DNA of 64,000 nt. Source: Entoloma clypeatum (taxonomy: Eukaryota > Basidiomycota > Agaricomycetes > Agaricales > Entolomataceae). The position numbers and the translations under genes were made by a program. The stretch is taken from the NCBI GenBank assembly GCA_963565915.1, contig OY751490.1, positions 3,472,001 to 3,536,000 on the forward strand, written 5' to 3'. This document shows, in pieces, positions 20,315 to 31,622 of this stretch. The notes under the pieces are model-generated. The model was not told where the DNA came from. It did no database searches and saw only the letters and a list, made by a program, of their open reading frames with translations. Each line of letters opens with the position of its first letter. Positions within the stretch are counted from its first letter, which is position 1.

Positions 20315-21571
20315 TCATCCTTCAATGATGATCGGATCAGGGGCTGGTTTTTTTTTCTGGATGGCGTACTTCGGAGTTTCATATGGTGACAACAGGGTCT
20401 CGTTGAACACAGGGTGAATCATCTTCCAAGTCTTCGGAAGGTCAAGAAGGTATGCGCTAGCTCCTTTCTTCTCTAGGACTTTGAATGGTCCATGTCGGAG
20501 TGCATCAAGTTTCTTTGAGGGATGATCGGTCCTGATGTTAGTCCCTTCCAGCCACACCTTGTCTCCGATGTGGTAGTCCCGAGACGGACTTCGCCGTGTG
20601 TCAACTGTCTTCTTCATCTGATCCTGTGCTTGTTTCAGCGCAGCATTGGCTTCTTCTCGTGCCTGTTTGAGTTTTTTCAAGAAGTCGTTGGCAGCCAGAT
20701 TGGTATCTTCTAACACGAGCTCTCCCTTCCATGGATGTAAACCATAGTTGAGGTAGAATGGGGTGTGCTTCGTTGCCTGATGTTCCTTGTCATTGTACTG
20801 GAACTCTGCGATTGCGATCCATTCAGCCCAATCATCCTGTAGATGGTTGACAAAGTTTCGTAAGAACGCTTCTGTCTCCTGATGCGATCGCTCGGCCTGT
20901 CCATCAGTCTGTGGGTGGTATGCGGTGGACAGGTTCCTCTTGATCCCTAGCATGCGGCAGAGTATCTCCATGAACTTCGCGGCGAACTGCGGTCCCCTAT
21001 CGCTGATGATCTTGGCTAATCCTTCCGCTGATAGTTCCACGGTTGTCGGAATGAGGTGAAGCATCTTCGAATGTCTATCCGTGATGACCAGAATTGCGTT
21101 TTTTCCATCAGATTCTGGTATCGGTCCCACAATGTCGATTCCTATGTCTTCCCATGGGTGACTTGGTGCTGCATGGGGATGTAGCGGAGCATGTCGCTTT
21201 TGTCGGTTAATCTTGTTGCATTGACAAGTGTCGCAACCCTTTACATACTTCTTCACATCATGCAGTATGGTAGGCCACCAGTAGGTGCGAGTGAGGAGTT
21301 CATGTGTCCGGTACTGTCCTGGATGTCCAGCCACTGGTGCATCATGTGACTCAAACATCAATTCTTGTCGTAATTGTGGGTCTGGCGGGACATAGACTCG
21401 TTCTCCTGCGTAGGTGATCCCATTCTCTTGCTGATACCAATGAGGATTCTTTTTTAGGCCCTGCACTACTTCTGTCTCCATGCGGTTTGAACCCTTGATG
21501 CGTGCGATCCACGGATTTTCAATGGTTGTGATGTTTCCAATTTTGATGGAATCAGATGTTTCACCCCCTTC
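20315..21571 (-). pseudogene. GypA copy 2 pol, integrase part
   Basis: Integrase zinc-binding region (GHPGQYRTHELL, CDTCQCNKIN), core with IISDRGPQFAAKF retaining the catalytic Asp, and QAERSHQETEAF. The segment YWDQIWKLHGIPKK present in copy 1 is missing. The frame ends at a TGA (20315-20317) that is CGA in copy 1 (3368-3370); the chromodomain follows downstream but is cut off. The 5' side is the copia insertion point. Confidence 0.8.
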
Positions 21572-21880
21572 TGTTGAAACTTTTCCATCACGTAGATTAG
21601 ATTACATTACATTACATCACGTGACCATAGACATCTTTGATTACATACTTGTTTGGTTGGTACAAACAGTAGTACGGTATATAAGACCAGGAAACTGTCA
21701 ATATCAACAAGTTGTCTCTTGACTCTTAACCAGCTCCATCGCTCTTACCAGCCTCAACCGCTCTCACCAACCTCACCCTTCCCAATCCAAGTAAGTGACT
21801 AGAACGGTTAAGTAGAGTACTTCCACTGTAGCTGTGTTGCTCAGTACATCTGCGGCTAGCGCCCAGATGGAACTTCAACA
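21572..21880 (+). repeat. Copia 5' LTR
   Basis: TGTTGAAAC...CTTCAACA, 309 bp; a TATATAAG box lies at about 21680. Confidence 0.92.
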
Positions 21881-21893
21881 GGTTATGGGCCCC
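21881..21893 (+). promoter_or_regulatory. Copia primer-binding site, initiator-tRNA(Met) internal type
   Basis: GGTTATGGGCCCC starts directly after the LTR. GGTTATGGGCCC is the complement of the anticodon-arm stretch GGGCCCATAACC of eukaryotic initiator tRNA-Met, the half-tRNA primer known for Drosophila copia. Confidence 0.75.
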
Positions 21894-22161
21894 GGATAGC
21901 AGAGGGACTTGGGAACACTGGCAACAGCGAGTACCTGCCCACTCTACCCTGGTTGGCAAAGAACCGATCGAAAGATCTAGGTTCTGAGTCTTACTTCTTC
22001 ACACATGAACCTGGGAAAGTCATTACGACAAGTACCTGTCATGAAGCGTCCCTAAGGGGATTGACTTAGTACACATCATGTGGAAACGTTGATCGTACCT
22101 CACACACTTCTGACAAAAAAGGGTTTCTCCCACAAACCGCTATTCCTAAAGGGAATATGTT

Positions 22162-23124
22162 ATGAGGAATCATTTATTTGTTTTCTCTAAAAATCAAATT
22201 CACAAAAGAACATCACTGATTGGGAAAACTCCTTTTAGATTCATTAAAAATGTCTACCTCTCGCTCCGCCCTCGACTCCATCGCCATCTGGCCAAAAAAA
22301 TGAAGTCGTACCTTCTCCATCAAGGAGTCTGGCGCCTCGTTTCCAGCGACATTGAGTGCCCCGACATCAAGGACTTCACGGTCACGGTCTCCACCCCTGC
22401 CTCCACCACCTCGACGTCTGCAACATCTGCGACTCAACCTCCAGTGGTCACTATCACTGTCGACCAACCCGCCTTCCACAAGAAAAGGAAGACCTGGATC
22501 AGAGACGATGACATGGCTCTGGGTTCCATCCGTCTCAAAGTCTCCGAAGCAATCAGGAGGCACATCAAGGACACCGCAACCTCAAAAGAAGCCTGGACGT
22601 CGTTGAAGGACTCCTATTCGAAGGTCTCCCCCGCCACCATCTTTGGCGACTTTAAAGCAGCTGCCTCCTTCAAGCTGTCGGGTCGCGACCCCGTACCGGA
22701 AATTGAGCACCTTGGATCACTCTTCGCTCGCCTCAGCGACTCGAAATTCGTTGTGCCTGATCTGATGCAAGCTATGATCTTGGCAAGTGCGATTCCTGAT
22801 GCCTGGTTGTCTCTCTCCACCGCCCTCTTCCAGGTCTACGACGCCGATGACTTCACATGGCAGGCCGTTGCCGACAGCATCATTTCGGAGTACAGGTGCA
22901 AGTATGTGATAGGGTCTACTCGGGCGTCCAACGAGCAGGCCTGGAAAATCTCCGGGACTAAGCAAAAGGGGCAAGACCCCAAATGGGAAAAGCAGACAGC
23001 GCCGAGTACCTCGCGGAACAATGCTGACGAGCAGCCTAACTCGACCGACCCAAGTACCGCTTCTGAAAAGAAGAAGGGAAAGGGACGCTGGCGCAACCAC
23101 AAGAAGTGCGCCAGCAGAAAATGA
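22162..23124 (+). CDS. Copia gag
   Basis: Open frame of 320 codons; the likely protein start is an internal ATG at about 22250 (MSTSRSALDSIAIW). It has the copia gag type capsid region (AIRRHIKDTATSKEAWTSL, FKLSGRDPVPEIEHL, DLMQAMILASAIPDAWLSL) and a basic C-terminus (EKKKGKGRWRNHKKC). No CCHC knuckle is present in frame. The frame stops at 23122-23124, where the pol frame (+1) already runs, so gag and pol need a shift near 23110. This may be a mutation or programmed. Confidence 0.85.
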   Translation: MRNHLFVFSKNQIHKRTSLIGKTPFRFIKNVYLSLRPRLHRHLAKKMKSYLLHQGVWRLVSSDIECPDIKDFTVTVSTPASTTSTSATSATQPPVVTITVDQPAFHKKRKTWIRDDDMALGSIRLKVSEAIRRHIKDTATSKEAWTSLKDSYSKVSPATIFGDFKAAASFKLSGRDPVPEIEHLGSLFARLSDSKFVVPDLMQAMILASAIPDAWLSLSTALFQVYDADDFTWQAVADSIISEYRCKYVIGSTRASNEQAWKISGTKQKGQDPKWEKQTAPSTSRNNADEQPNSTDPSTASEKKKGKGRWRNHKKCASRK

Positions 23125-25966
23125 CTCCGACCAAGCTGAGGAAATGGTCGAGTTTATTGCACCAGCCATTGAGCAACCCCTTCGTCGTCCTGCTCCTTGT
23201 CCCCTTCCTCCTCATCAATGTGCCCCTTGCCCTCTCCCTCCTCGTCATGCACCTACCTTCACCACTGTAACGGGCCGTGGGAAAACTACGAGTACCGCGC
23301 AGCCTGAGTCAGAGAAAATGCAGTCACTCCTGCAATGCATGAACCCTCCTCCTTCTCAGTACACTGGGCTTCCCTCTGGAAAGCCGTCTGTGTGGAAAAA
23401 GAATGAGAGGGTGCGAAGACTCGCCCGAGAAATCGGTGCTCAACCCTCTGGGTCAAACCTCCGTATCTTAGATACCATCATTCCTGACATCGACGAAAGG
23501 CCAGCTAAACAGCGTCGCGTAGCCCCGTCAATAGAAGAATCGCTGAAAATGATGGACATTGACCAGGAACGGATGGGGCCGGATGTGTTTGAGGATGAGA
23601 TAGAACTTGACGGTTCGCCGAAACCCTTTCTTGAACCTTATCAATTGCGGAATGCTAATAATACCTCTCAACAGACGTATAATATATTAGCCAGTACCAG
23701 TACAGAGTGCGTAGATCACATTAGCAGTGATCTACATAAAAAATATATTAAACATTTCGCCTCTTGTACACATTGTAAGGAAAAAGAACGCGCACAATGG
23801 ATATTAGATTCCGGCGCCTCTTTACACTTCACCTATGAGTTTAAGGACTTCGCATATTATAGACCTCTCACGGTCAAGCGATTTGTCCAAACTGCAGCCA
23901 AAGGGAAGAAACTGGAAATACTCGGAGTTGGGGCCGTTCCAGTACGGCACACCCTAAATGGGGAAGTTAATACCCATCTTCTCAGACCGGTATTCTACAT
24001 CCCGGACATGGACACACGCCTATTGTCCCTAGACGTCTTCCTTAACCATGGTTACAAAGTAGACGGGACTTGTGGAGAAATCAACATCTCTAAAGGGCTG
24101 AGCAAAATCCAGTTTCCGCCCCACATCCTTGGTCAAACCATTTACTGGTTAGACACTGAAATACGCTATGACCAGATCCATGCGATCTCAAGCGAAATCA
24201 CTGTCGAAACATGGCACAAGCGCCTTGGTCACCCAAATGATCAAGCACTCCGAAAGATTCCCACCAGTACCAAAGGGGTACCTGAGACACTAGTACGTGA
24301 GAAATCACAGGAAAGTTGCACAGGATGCCTCAAAGGGAAAATGCCGAATCAGTCATATCCCAATTCGATGACAAGGGCAACAAAAACCTTTGATCTGATC
24401 CATTCCGATCTCAAACAGATATCCACGGCATCATACCACAAATATAAATATTTCCTTACGTTTTTGGACGACTTTTCATCCCATGTCTGGGTCGTCTTGC
24501 TTAGGAAGAAGTCAGATGCCGTCACGGCACTACGACAATTCCTTGCGATGATCCAGAATCAATTCGCCGCCACCCCTAAGAAATGGCGAGTTGATGGAGG
24601 TGGAGAGTTTAATGAATACAAGGATATACTTGCCGATCATGGAATTCTGGTTGACGTCACGCTCCCGTATCAGCACCAGCAGAACGGTAGAGCAGAACGG
24701 ATAAATCGAACCCTGTGGGAGAAATCTCAGGCCTTGCGCTTCGACACGTGCTTACCCCCTATGTGGTGGGAATTCTGTTTGGAACATGCAGCTTTTCTCT
24801 GCAACAGAATGCCCATGCAGTGTCTCGAATGGAATACCCCTTACTTCAGGGTGACTAATGAGATCCCCGATATGTCAAGCATCAGAGTCTTCGGATGTCA
24901 GGCATATGTATATATCCCAAAGGAAAAACGTAGAAATTCCCTGGAGTCTAGATCTCGATTGATGATTTATCTCGGATCAAAGCCAGGGGTCAAAGGATAC
25001 CGTTTCATGGATCCTGAGACTAATACAATTTTCATGGGTGGGAAAGCTATCTTTGATGAAAGCAAGTACCCTAGATGCCACATCGACCCTTTGCCAGAAA
25101 ACCATCCAGAAATGGAAAACCCAGAACCGGCTGATGAGTTTGAGGACCTCATCCCCGGAAACGATGACAATGACAGTCATTACGAAAAACCTCACGACCC
25201 TGTTCCCACTGGACAGGATCACCCTGAATCAGACAATGATTTGCTGCGTAGCGAGCCCGATGACGAGCCACGAGTACCCACTCCAGAGCCCGAGCAAGTA
25301 CCAGATCGACCGATCAGGGAACGACGAGTTTGGAGAATGCCAGACAGCATCTATGGGGAAGACACCCCTGCTTCTGATCTTGAAAAAATGGATCGAAGAC
25401 GTAGATTGGGCGGTCAAACGGCATGGATGAACGATCTCCTGATGGAGGCAATCTCCATCCAAGTAGGCATCATTGAAATGTCACACAAAGACATATACTC
25501 TCTTCCGAACAAAGAAGATTGGTATGCGGCAGAACGAAAAGAGCTAGACATGCTCAAAAGCCGCGGGGTGATCACGGAGTTAGTACCCCTACCCACAGGG
25601 AGGAAAGCACTAAGGAACAAATGGGTCTACAACGAAAAATCCGACGGGCGTCTGAAAGCGCGCCTGGTTGCAAAAGGCTTCTCACAGGTAGAAGGGATCG
25701 ATTTCAATCAAATCTTCTCACCAGTAGTGAGGTACGAGACCGTCCGATTGATTTTGGCATTGACAGCCCTTGAAGGGTGGTTCATGACATTCTTGGACGT
25801 CTCATCAGCCTTCCTCTATGGAAGACTCCGAGAGGTAATTTACATGCGACAGCCTGAGGGCTACATAGTGAAAGGGAAAGAAAACTTCGTGTACCGACTA
25901 TACAAAGCCCTATACGGACTCAAGCAGGCCACATTAGCCTGGTGGAGAGAACTCGATTCTCCATGA
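23021..25966 (+). pseudogene. Copia pol: protease, integrase, first half of RT
   Basis: Protease active site as WILDSGASLHFT; GAG-pre-integrase HHCC region (WHKRLGHPNDQAL ... CTGCLKGK); integrase core with Asp in LIHSDL, Asp in WRVDGGGEF and Glu in GRAERINRTL; Pro-rich linker; RT from NKWVYNEKSDGRLKARLV through FLDVSSAFLYGRL to LYGLKQATLAWWREL. The frame then ends at a TGA because one base is missing at about 25957; the next frame continues with SMKKLGF. Confidence 0.88.
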
Positions 25967-27018
25967 AAAAGCTCGGCTTTGTCCGGCTACACTCCGATGC
26001 GGGAGTTTTTATTCACACAAGTACCAACGGGGAAATTGTGATCGCCGTCATCTATGTTGATGACTCTGCTTTTCTCGGCACAAACCGAGAATACATGCTA
26101 GAGAAAAAGAAGGCCTTCATGACAACATGGGAATGTAGGGACCTAGGCCACCTAGTGTCTAATGGGGAACCGAAAGAATTTCTCTCGATCCAAATAAGGC
26201 AACATGGGAAGAGGATCTTCATTGATCAAATACCTTACCTTGAGAAAATTCTCGCGCGAATGGGGATGAGCGAATCAAACGCCACCCACACCCCACTTCC
26301 GACGGGCTACAAACCCATGAAGTCCGAAGATGAACCCAATGCGGAACTCAGATCCAAGTACCAATCCGTCATCAGATCACTATTGTACTTAATGATCGGG
26401 ACAAGACCCGACATTTGTTTCGCCGTGATCAAAATGTCCCAATTTTCCGCAAACCCTACCAAATGCCATTTAGAAGTGGCTAGGGATATTTGCAGGTATT
26501 TGAAGGCAACAAAAGATTACACGATCATGTATGATGGTGATTCTGGGAAAGGAATCTACGCATTTACAGACTCCGATTGGGCGTCAGACGAAAACACCAG
26601 GAAATCTACCACTGGTTACTTCATATCGCTGGCGTCTGGAGCAATAACATGGGTTTCATCAGCACAAAAAACCATTGCCCTCTCTTCTACGGAAGCAGAA
26701 TACATGGCGCTATCAGATTGCAGTCGCGCAGTAACATGGCTTAGAAGCATGCTTGCCGAACTTGGAATGCAGATCAGATTGGTTCCAATCTATGGAGATA
26801 ACAATGGCTCCGTCTTTATCGCATCCAATCCTGTAACTGAGAAGCAATCCAAGCACATCAACGTGCAATTCCACTTTGTCAGAGAAAAGGTATCCAAAGG
26901 GATTATTACAGTCGAATTCATCGAAGGAGTGAATAACCCTGCAGACCTTTTAACTAAGAATCTGGGGAAAATCCTCTTTAGCAAGTTTATCCCGTACTTT
27001 GGACTACTCAAAAACTAG
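25942..27018 (+). pseudogene. Copia pol: RT second half and RNase H
   Basis: Continues the RT with the catalytic YVDD (AVIYVDDSAFLG), then LYLMIGTRPDICFAV and the RNase H domain (YAFTDSDWASDENTRKSTTG, TIALSSTEAEYMAL, PIYGDNNGSVFI), ending KFIPYFGLLKN. All motifs are intact; only the upstream frameshift separates it from the rest of pol. Confidence 0.88.
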
Positions 27019-27075
27019 ACGAAAAAGAGTACCTATATGGGAAAAAGTAAAAATGTATTTAGAAGTATGTACTAA

Positions 27076-27395
27076 ATATGGGGGGGTGTTGAAACTTTTC
27101 CATCGCGTAGATTAGATTAGATTAGATTACATCACGTGACCATAGACATCTTCGATTACATACTTGTTTGGTTGGTACAAACAGTAGTACGGTATATAAG
27201 ACCAGGAAACTGTCAATATCAACAAGTTGTCTCTTGACTCTTAACCAGCTCCATCACTCTTACCAGCCTCAACCGCTCTCACCAACCTCACCCTTCCCAA
27301 TCCAAGTAAGTGACTAGAATGGTTAAGTAGAGTACTTCCACTGTAGCTGTGTTGCTCAGTACATCTGCGGCTAGCGCCCAGGTGGAACTTCAACA
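27076..27395 (+). repeat. Copia polypurine tract and 3' LTR
   Basis: A purine run ending in seven G precedes the 309-bp LTR at 27087-27395. TSD CCTTC follows. Confidence 0.9.
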
Positions 27396-27400
27396 CCTTC

Positions 27401-28180
27401 AAAGAATTGTTCCTCCGTGAACATCTCCATTTGTACCACATCTTCTGATTCCAACCGTTTCAAGAATAGTCCCTCCTTGAGCATCTGGTCACTGTCCTGT
27501 GGTTCGAGTTCTGCTTCATACCAGGGTAAGCGTGACAGGATGTCCACTTTTGCATTGGTCTTGCCAGGTACATGCCGTAATTCGAAGTCATAGTCTTGTA
27601 ACTTCATTTTCCAGCGTCGCTGTCGTTGATTTAGGTCCTGAGGACGACGGAAATATTCCAGGTTCTTGTGATCGGTCAAGATCTCGAAACGTTCCCTGGC
27701 TTCAAGCAGATAGTGTCTCCAATCTTTCAATGCTTCCATGACTGCCAGGAGTTCTTTGTCGTATATCTCGTAATTCTGTTTGGCCGCGGACATGGTCCGC
27801 GACAAGAACGCAATGGGGTGCCATTTGTTGTCTTGCTTCTGAGAGAGTACTGCTCCAATTGCATAGCCCGATGCATCGGTTTCCACCCTGAACTGTCCCT
27901 CTGGTTTCGGTAATGCCAAGACTGGTGCCGATGTAATTGCCCATATGAGACCTTCAAAAGCTTGCTGCTCTGTTGGTCCCCAAGTAAATGCCGTACCGCC
28001 TGTGAGCGCGGTGAGAGGTTTCGCGATGTCTGAGTACCCTTCAATAAAACGTCGATAGAAGTTAGCAAATCCAAGGAACTTCTGAACTTCCTTTTTTGAT
28101 GTGGGTGCTCGCCAGTTTCGAATTGTATCCACCTTCTCAGTTTCCATCTCCACACGTCCCTCACCAACCACATATCCCAA
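27401..28180 (-). pseudogene. GypA copy 2 pol, end of RT and RNase H
   Basis: From YVVGEGRVEMETEKVDTIRN (RT thumb/connection) through RNase H (VETDASGYAIGAVLSQ, YDKELLAVMEALKDWRHYL, LTDHKNLEYF) into the spacer before integrase. The copia insertion cuts it at the TSD. It is in frame with the upstream RT except for the TGA at 28187. Confidence 0.85.
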
Positions 28181-28186
28181 TATAGG

Positions 28187-29521
28187 TCATTTCGTTACTT
28201 CCCATAAACACTTCTTCTCCTTTAGGAACAGATCATTGTCCGATAGGATCTGTAGGATTTCTTCAGTGTTTTGCATGAGTTCTTCCTTGGTTTCACCGAT
28301 AACCACAATGTCATCCATGTAGATCACGCAGATACGTCGGCGGATCTGGTCCCGGAATAGACTAGCCATCATTCGAGAGAATGTTCCCGGGGAGTTGCAA
28401 AGACCGAAAAACATGACCAATGGTTTGAACAATCCTCGACTGGTGAGGAAGGCAGCTTTCCATTCATCACCCTCCTTAATCCGGACGTTGTTATAACCCC
28501 ACATGATGTCCATTTTATTGAAGTAGACCGCATCTTTCAGTATGTCCAAGAGATCGGATATTCGTGGGAACTTGTCTTTGACCGTGAATTTATTGACCAT
28601 GCGGTAATCTTGTACCAATCGTTTGGAGCCATCCTTCTTGTTGATGAAGAAGCAAGGGGAGGCATAAGGGGATTTGGACGGGCGGATCTTTCCTGTCGCT
28701 AGACCCTCGTCAATGAATGCGTCCAATTCCTCTTGTTCCTTTTGCGTCATAGGATATGTGCTTCCCCCTAGTTCCTTTGGTGCGTCCGGTGTAAGTTCAA
28801 TACCATGGTCCCATTCCCTCTCCTTTGGGATCTTGTCAAAGTTCTCTTTTTCGAAGAGGTGAGCAAATTGTTCAACATATGAGGGTCGTTTGGTTGTGGG
28901 AGGTGGTGTGGGAGTGACAGCTTCCAAAATAGGGTCTCCAGGCTTCCATTTCTGATCCGACTTTTTGGGTGCATCTTTGTCGCGCACTTCAACCATGCGA
29001 ACCCGGTGTTTGCGACCATTAAGGTTAATCCTGAAATCCGAGTGTTTGGTTCGACATATTGTTGGGCACCGGTTAAATGTTACCGCGCCGGTTGTCCAAT
29101 TGATTGTGGGGTTGTGATGTACCAACCAGTCATGTCCCAGGAGCATGTCCGTTCTCCCAATGTCCAGTACCATTGCTTCCATGGTTTCCTGATGTGCTCC
29201 CAAATCCAGTTTGACTTCGGCAAGTTGGTTCGCTTTCTGTTGTTGATTTGGCAATCCATCCGCATTTAGAATTGCTACGGGCGGTATTCCTCGTGTGGGG
29301 AGGTTCTGTTCGCGTACTATTCTGGGATGGATGCATGTGCGTTCACATCCGCTGTCAACCTCAGGTCGGATAACCTTTGGTCCTCGTTGTGTCCTGAGCT
29401 GAGCTAACAGCCTGATTTCTCGTCTTTTCGGAGGTTTATCTCCCTTCACAATCTTAGTTGACGCAGCGGCTCGCTTGGCAGGGATGACATAGGTTCTATT
29501 GTCTGCAGTCATACAAGGCAA
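28187..29521 (-). pseudogene. GypA copy 2 protease and RT
   Basis: Protease VDSGCERTCIHP, spacer, and the RT from EELDAFIDEGLATGKIRPSK through YRMVNKFTVKDKFPRI (deleted in copy 1) to the catalytic VIYMDDIVVIG. It stops at TGA 28187-28189, a TGT Cys codon in copy 1. Apart from this, protease and RT are fused in one long frame, showing the ancestral arrangement that copy 1 has lost. Confidence 0.87.
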
Positions 29522-29562
29522 GCAAGTCCGTTTAATAGATAAGGGTCGCGACTTAGCGTCGT

Positions 29563-30429
29563 TTAATCGGACCCTTCGGGAAAATCCTTCTCGTCGGCTT
29601 CTAAGATTGTGGTTTCATCATTCTCGGCATCTTCTTCGGACACCTTCCTAACCCTTCCGGAGTTCTTCTTTGGCTTGCAGCAGTTGCGCGCGATATGGCC
29701 TTCTTGGTCACAGTTGAAACACTTGCGACCATCTTTCTTCTTTGGAGCGCTACAGTCTTTAGCCAGATGACCGAAGCGTTGACAGTTGTAGCAACGGGCT
29801 ACTCCTGCTTTGTCAATCTCCATGGCTTTGCCCTGACCACCATAAGTGGTACCCGATCCGGTGCGCGTGTCGCCGCCGCCTCGGATGACCAGTGCGTGTC
29901 CTTCCATCTGTCGTCCCTTGTTTCGGATCTCCTTTGCGTAATCAGTGTATGTCTTGCCATCACTAGCTACTTGTTCAGAGATTCTGCGGTTGACGTTTTT
30001 CTCTAGGATGTATTTCCCAGTTTCTTCGCCAAGGTTTGACAGTCCCAAGAGTTCTTCAAATTCATCCAAGAATTCATCAACAGTGTGTTTCTCTTGTTTC
30101 AGGACTTCGAGTCTCGCTTTGGCAGTGACCGACTTGTTGGCGATGGAGAATCGTGTGGCGATGTCATCAGAAAAACCTAGCCAGGTGATGTTCTCGTTGT
30201 CAATGGCAAGAGCGTCTAACTTGTTACTGGCCCAGTGTCTGCCAGACCCTTCCATCATGCGGGATAGCACCGCAAGAATCTTCTGATCATCTGTGAGGCT
30301 CTTTTGGAACCTAATGTATAGTTTGGTGGCTTTCCACCGCTCGTCAAAGGTGTATCTGTCCTTGAACATCCCAGGATCCTTGATGATCTTGGATGTATCC
30401 ATTGTTTGTACAGCCGGGGCTTCTGCCAT
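29563..30429 (-). CDS. GypA copy 2 gag
   Basis: 288 residues from ATG 30429, nearly identical to copy 1, with the two CCHC knuckles (the second ends in a Cys pair, HIARNCCKPK). It ends FPEGSD. The protease frame is offset, so expression of pol needs a frameshift or re-initiation. The same frame is open upstream of the ATG to about 30800. Confidence 0.87.
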   Translation of the reverse strand: MAEAPAVQTMDTSKIIKDPGMFKDRYTFDERWKATKLYIRFQKSLTDDQKILAVLSRMMEGSGRHWASNKLDALAIDNENITWLGFSDDIATRFSIANKSVTAKARLEVLKQEKHTVDEFLDEFEELLGLSNLGEETGKYILEKNVNRRISEQVASDGKTYTDYAKEIRNKGRQMEGHALVIRGGGDTRTGSGTTYGGQGKAMEIDKAGVARCYNCQRFGHLAKDCSAPKKKDGRKCFNCDQEGHIARNCCKPKKNSGRVRKVSEEDAENDETTILEADEKDFPEGSD

Positions 30430-30431
30430 GT

Positions 30432-31211
30432 CTAGAGTCTGCGGAGGAGAAGAGGAGTCGGGTTGTTGGGATGAAGATGGGGTTCGGGATACAGGTAAGG
30501 ATTGAAAATGAGTCCCTGTTCTAGGCGTCTGTTTGATATCTGACTGCGCGGAGTCAAAAGTAAATTCGTCAGGGGACTCGTCGGCGGAATCGGTGGCAAA
30601 ACGTTCAGAGTATTTCCTCTGTAAATCTTTAAGGAATCTCTGTTCCTGCGCGTCTGTTGGTCTCGAGAAGGGGTCAAGTCTCTCGTTTCGTGCCCAGCGG
30701 TTGTACTCGGTTTGTTGTTCTTCGATGGTGAAGTGGGCATAGATCTGCTGCTTCGAGTAAGACGTGATGATGTGGCTCTGGGACGTCTCGATGTGAGCGT
30801 CCTAATCAATCTTCTGATAACGGTTGTCTGGACACCGATAAACTCTCTGATCTCTGTGATCCAACCTGTCTGAGGTCCTTCTTGAACGTGAAAGCTTTCG
30901 AGTTCATTCTGTCGGGCGTTGTAACGCGTGATCTGGTGTTGCCGAGCAAGATGGATGCTCTCTGCTATCTCGCCGTGGGGGCGATGCTCGTCGTTGTCTA
31001 GTTCTTCGTCAAGCACCTGCTGTAGGATGCGACGGATCTCCGATTCGATGTACTGCTGGATGAGTGTAAAATCGATACTGTCTCGAGGACTTAGCTCCTC
31101 CTGTCGGGCTTCTGGCGTGCTGAATGGGTTACTGGTAAAGTCTTCAAAGAAGCGCGACGTCTTGACTTGTCTGGTAGTTGCTCTCTTCGCTCTGGGCGAA
31201 CCTAACGAGAT
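30432..31211 (-). CDS. GypA 5' ORF (ORF0), copy 2
   Basis: Same unusual upstream frame as in copy 1 (7574-8353), again open to the primer site and again without an early ATG. It shares with copy 1 the TAG in the gag frame near 30803. Conservation of both frames in two copies hints at a functional arrangement. Confidence 0.4.
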   Translation of the reverse strand: MSLGSPRAKRATTRQVKTSRFFEDFTSNPFSTPEARQEELSPRDSIDFTLIQQYIESEIRRILQQVLDEELDNDEHRPHGEIAESIHLARQHQITRYNARQNELESFHVQEGPQTGWITEIREFIGVQTTVIRRLIRTLTSRRPRATSSRLTRSSRSMPTSPSKNNKPSTTAGHETRDLTPSRDQQTRRNRDSLKIYRGNTLNVLPPIPPTSPLTNLLLTPRSQISNRRLEQGLIFNPYLYPEPHLHPNNPTPLLLRRL

Positions 31212-31218
31212 TTAGCAA
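31208..31218 (-). promoter_or_regulatory. GypA copy 2 self-priming site
   Basis: Minus-strand TTGCTAAATCT, complementary to 31294-31304 in the LTR; same spacing as copy 1. Confidence 0.7.
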
Positions 31219-31220
31219 CT

Positions 31221-31622
31221 TGTTATGCTTAACAAACCGTTCCAAGGTTCGGGCAGAGTATGCAGGAAAGTGGAAAGGCGAAGAGCAAAGTGATTGCTAA
31301 ATCTAAGGAATCTACTATAGTACAAGAGGTTTATCTAGGTACTGACTATAGGCGGTAGCGGATGAGTCAGTACTGCAGAAGGCAGTGCGCATGAGTAAGG
31401 CGACTGCGGAAGGCTATGTACAGTGAGTAAGCTAACTGCGGAAAGCGAGTCAGCGCGGGAGCAAAGTATACTAAAGGGGATGACAAAGTAATGTAATGAG
31501 TCAGACTGGGAATCGAAGGTTGCGAAAGTAGACGTTAGACATAGTGAGTTCGTAAGAGGGCGCCAAGTCGGGCCGATAGGTAAAAGATATGACGTGGTCC
31601 TCATACCGTAGAGTCCGTAACA
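31221..31622 (-). repeat. GypA copy 2, 5' LTR
   Basis: 402 bp. The TATA region reads CTAGATAAAC here instead of CTATATAAAC, which may weaken the promoter. Confidence 0.9.

Larger units (their letters stand above)
21572..27395 (+). mobile_element. Copia element (Ty1/copia), nested in GypA pol
   Basis: 5824 bp with 309-bp LTRs, 5-bp target duplication CCTTC (21567-21571 and 27396-27400), PBS, gag, protease, integrase, RT and RNase H in copia order, and a polypurine tract. LTRs differ at about seven positions, so the insertion is not very recent. Two frameshifts (about 23110 and 25957) separate the coding region into three frames; the second lies inside RT and probably inactivates it. Confidence 0.93.
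19194..31622 (-). mobile_element. GypA copy 2, with nested copia
   Basis: Same family as 2247-8765, expanded by a 5.8-kb copia element at 21572-27395. LTRs 19194-19595 and 31221-31622. Defects: TGA for CGA at 20315-20317 just before the chromodomain, a TGA at 28187-28189 in RT (Cys codon in copy 1), and loss of 14 codons in the integrase core relative to copy 1. The left flank is a family-F fragment and the right flank a family-C exon, with no shared 5-bp duplication. Confidence 0.9.

Noticed and set aside
22213..23248. Minus-strand frames opposite copia gag
   Set aside because: Shadows of the plus-strand gag/pol coding sequence.
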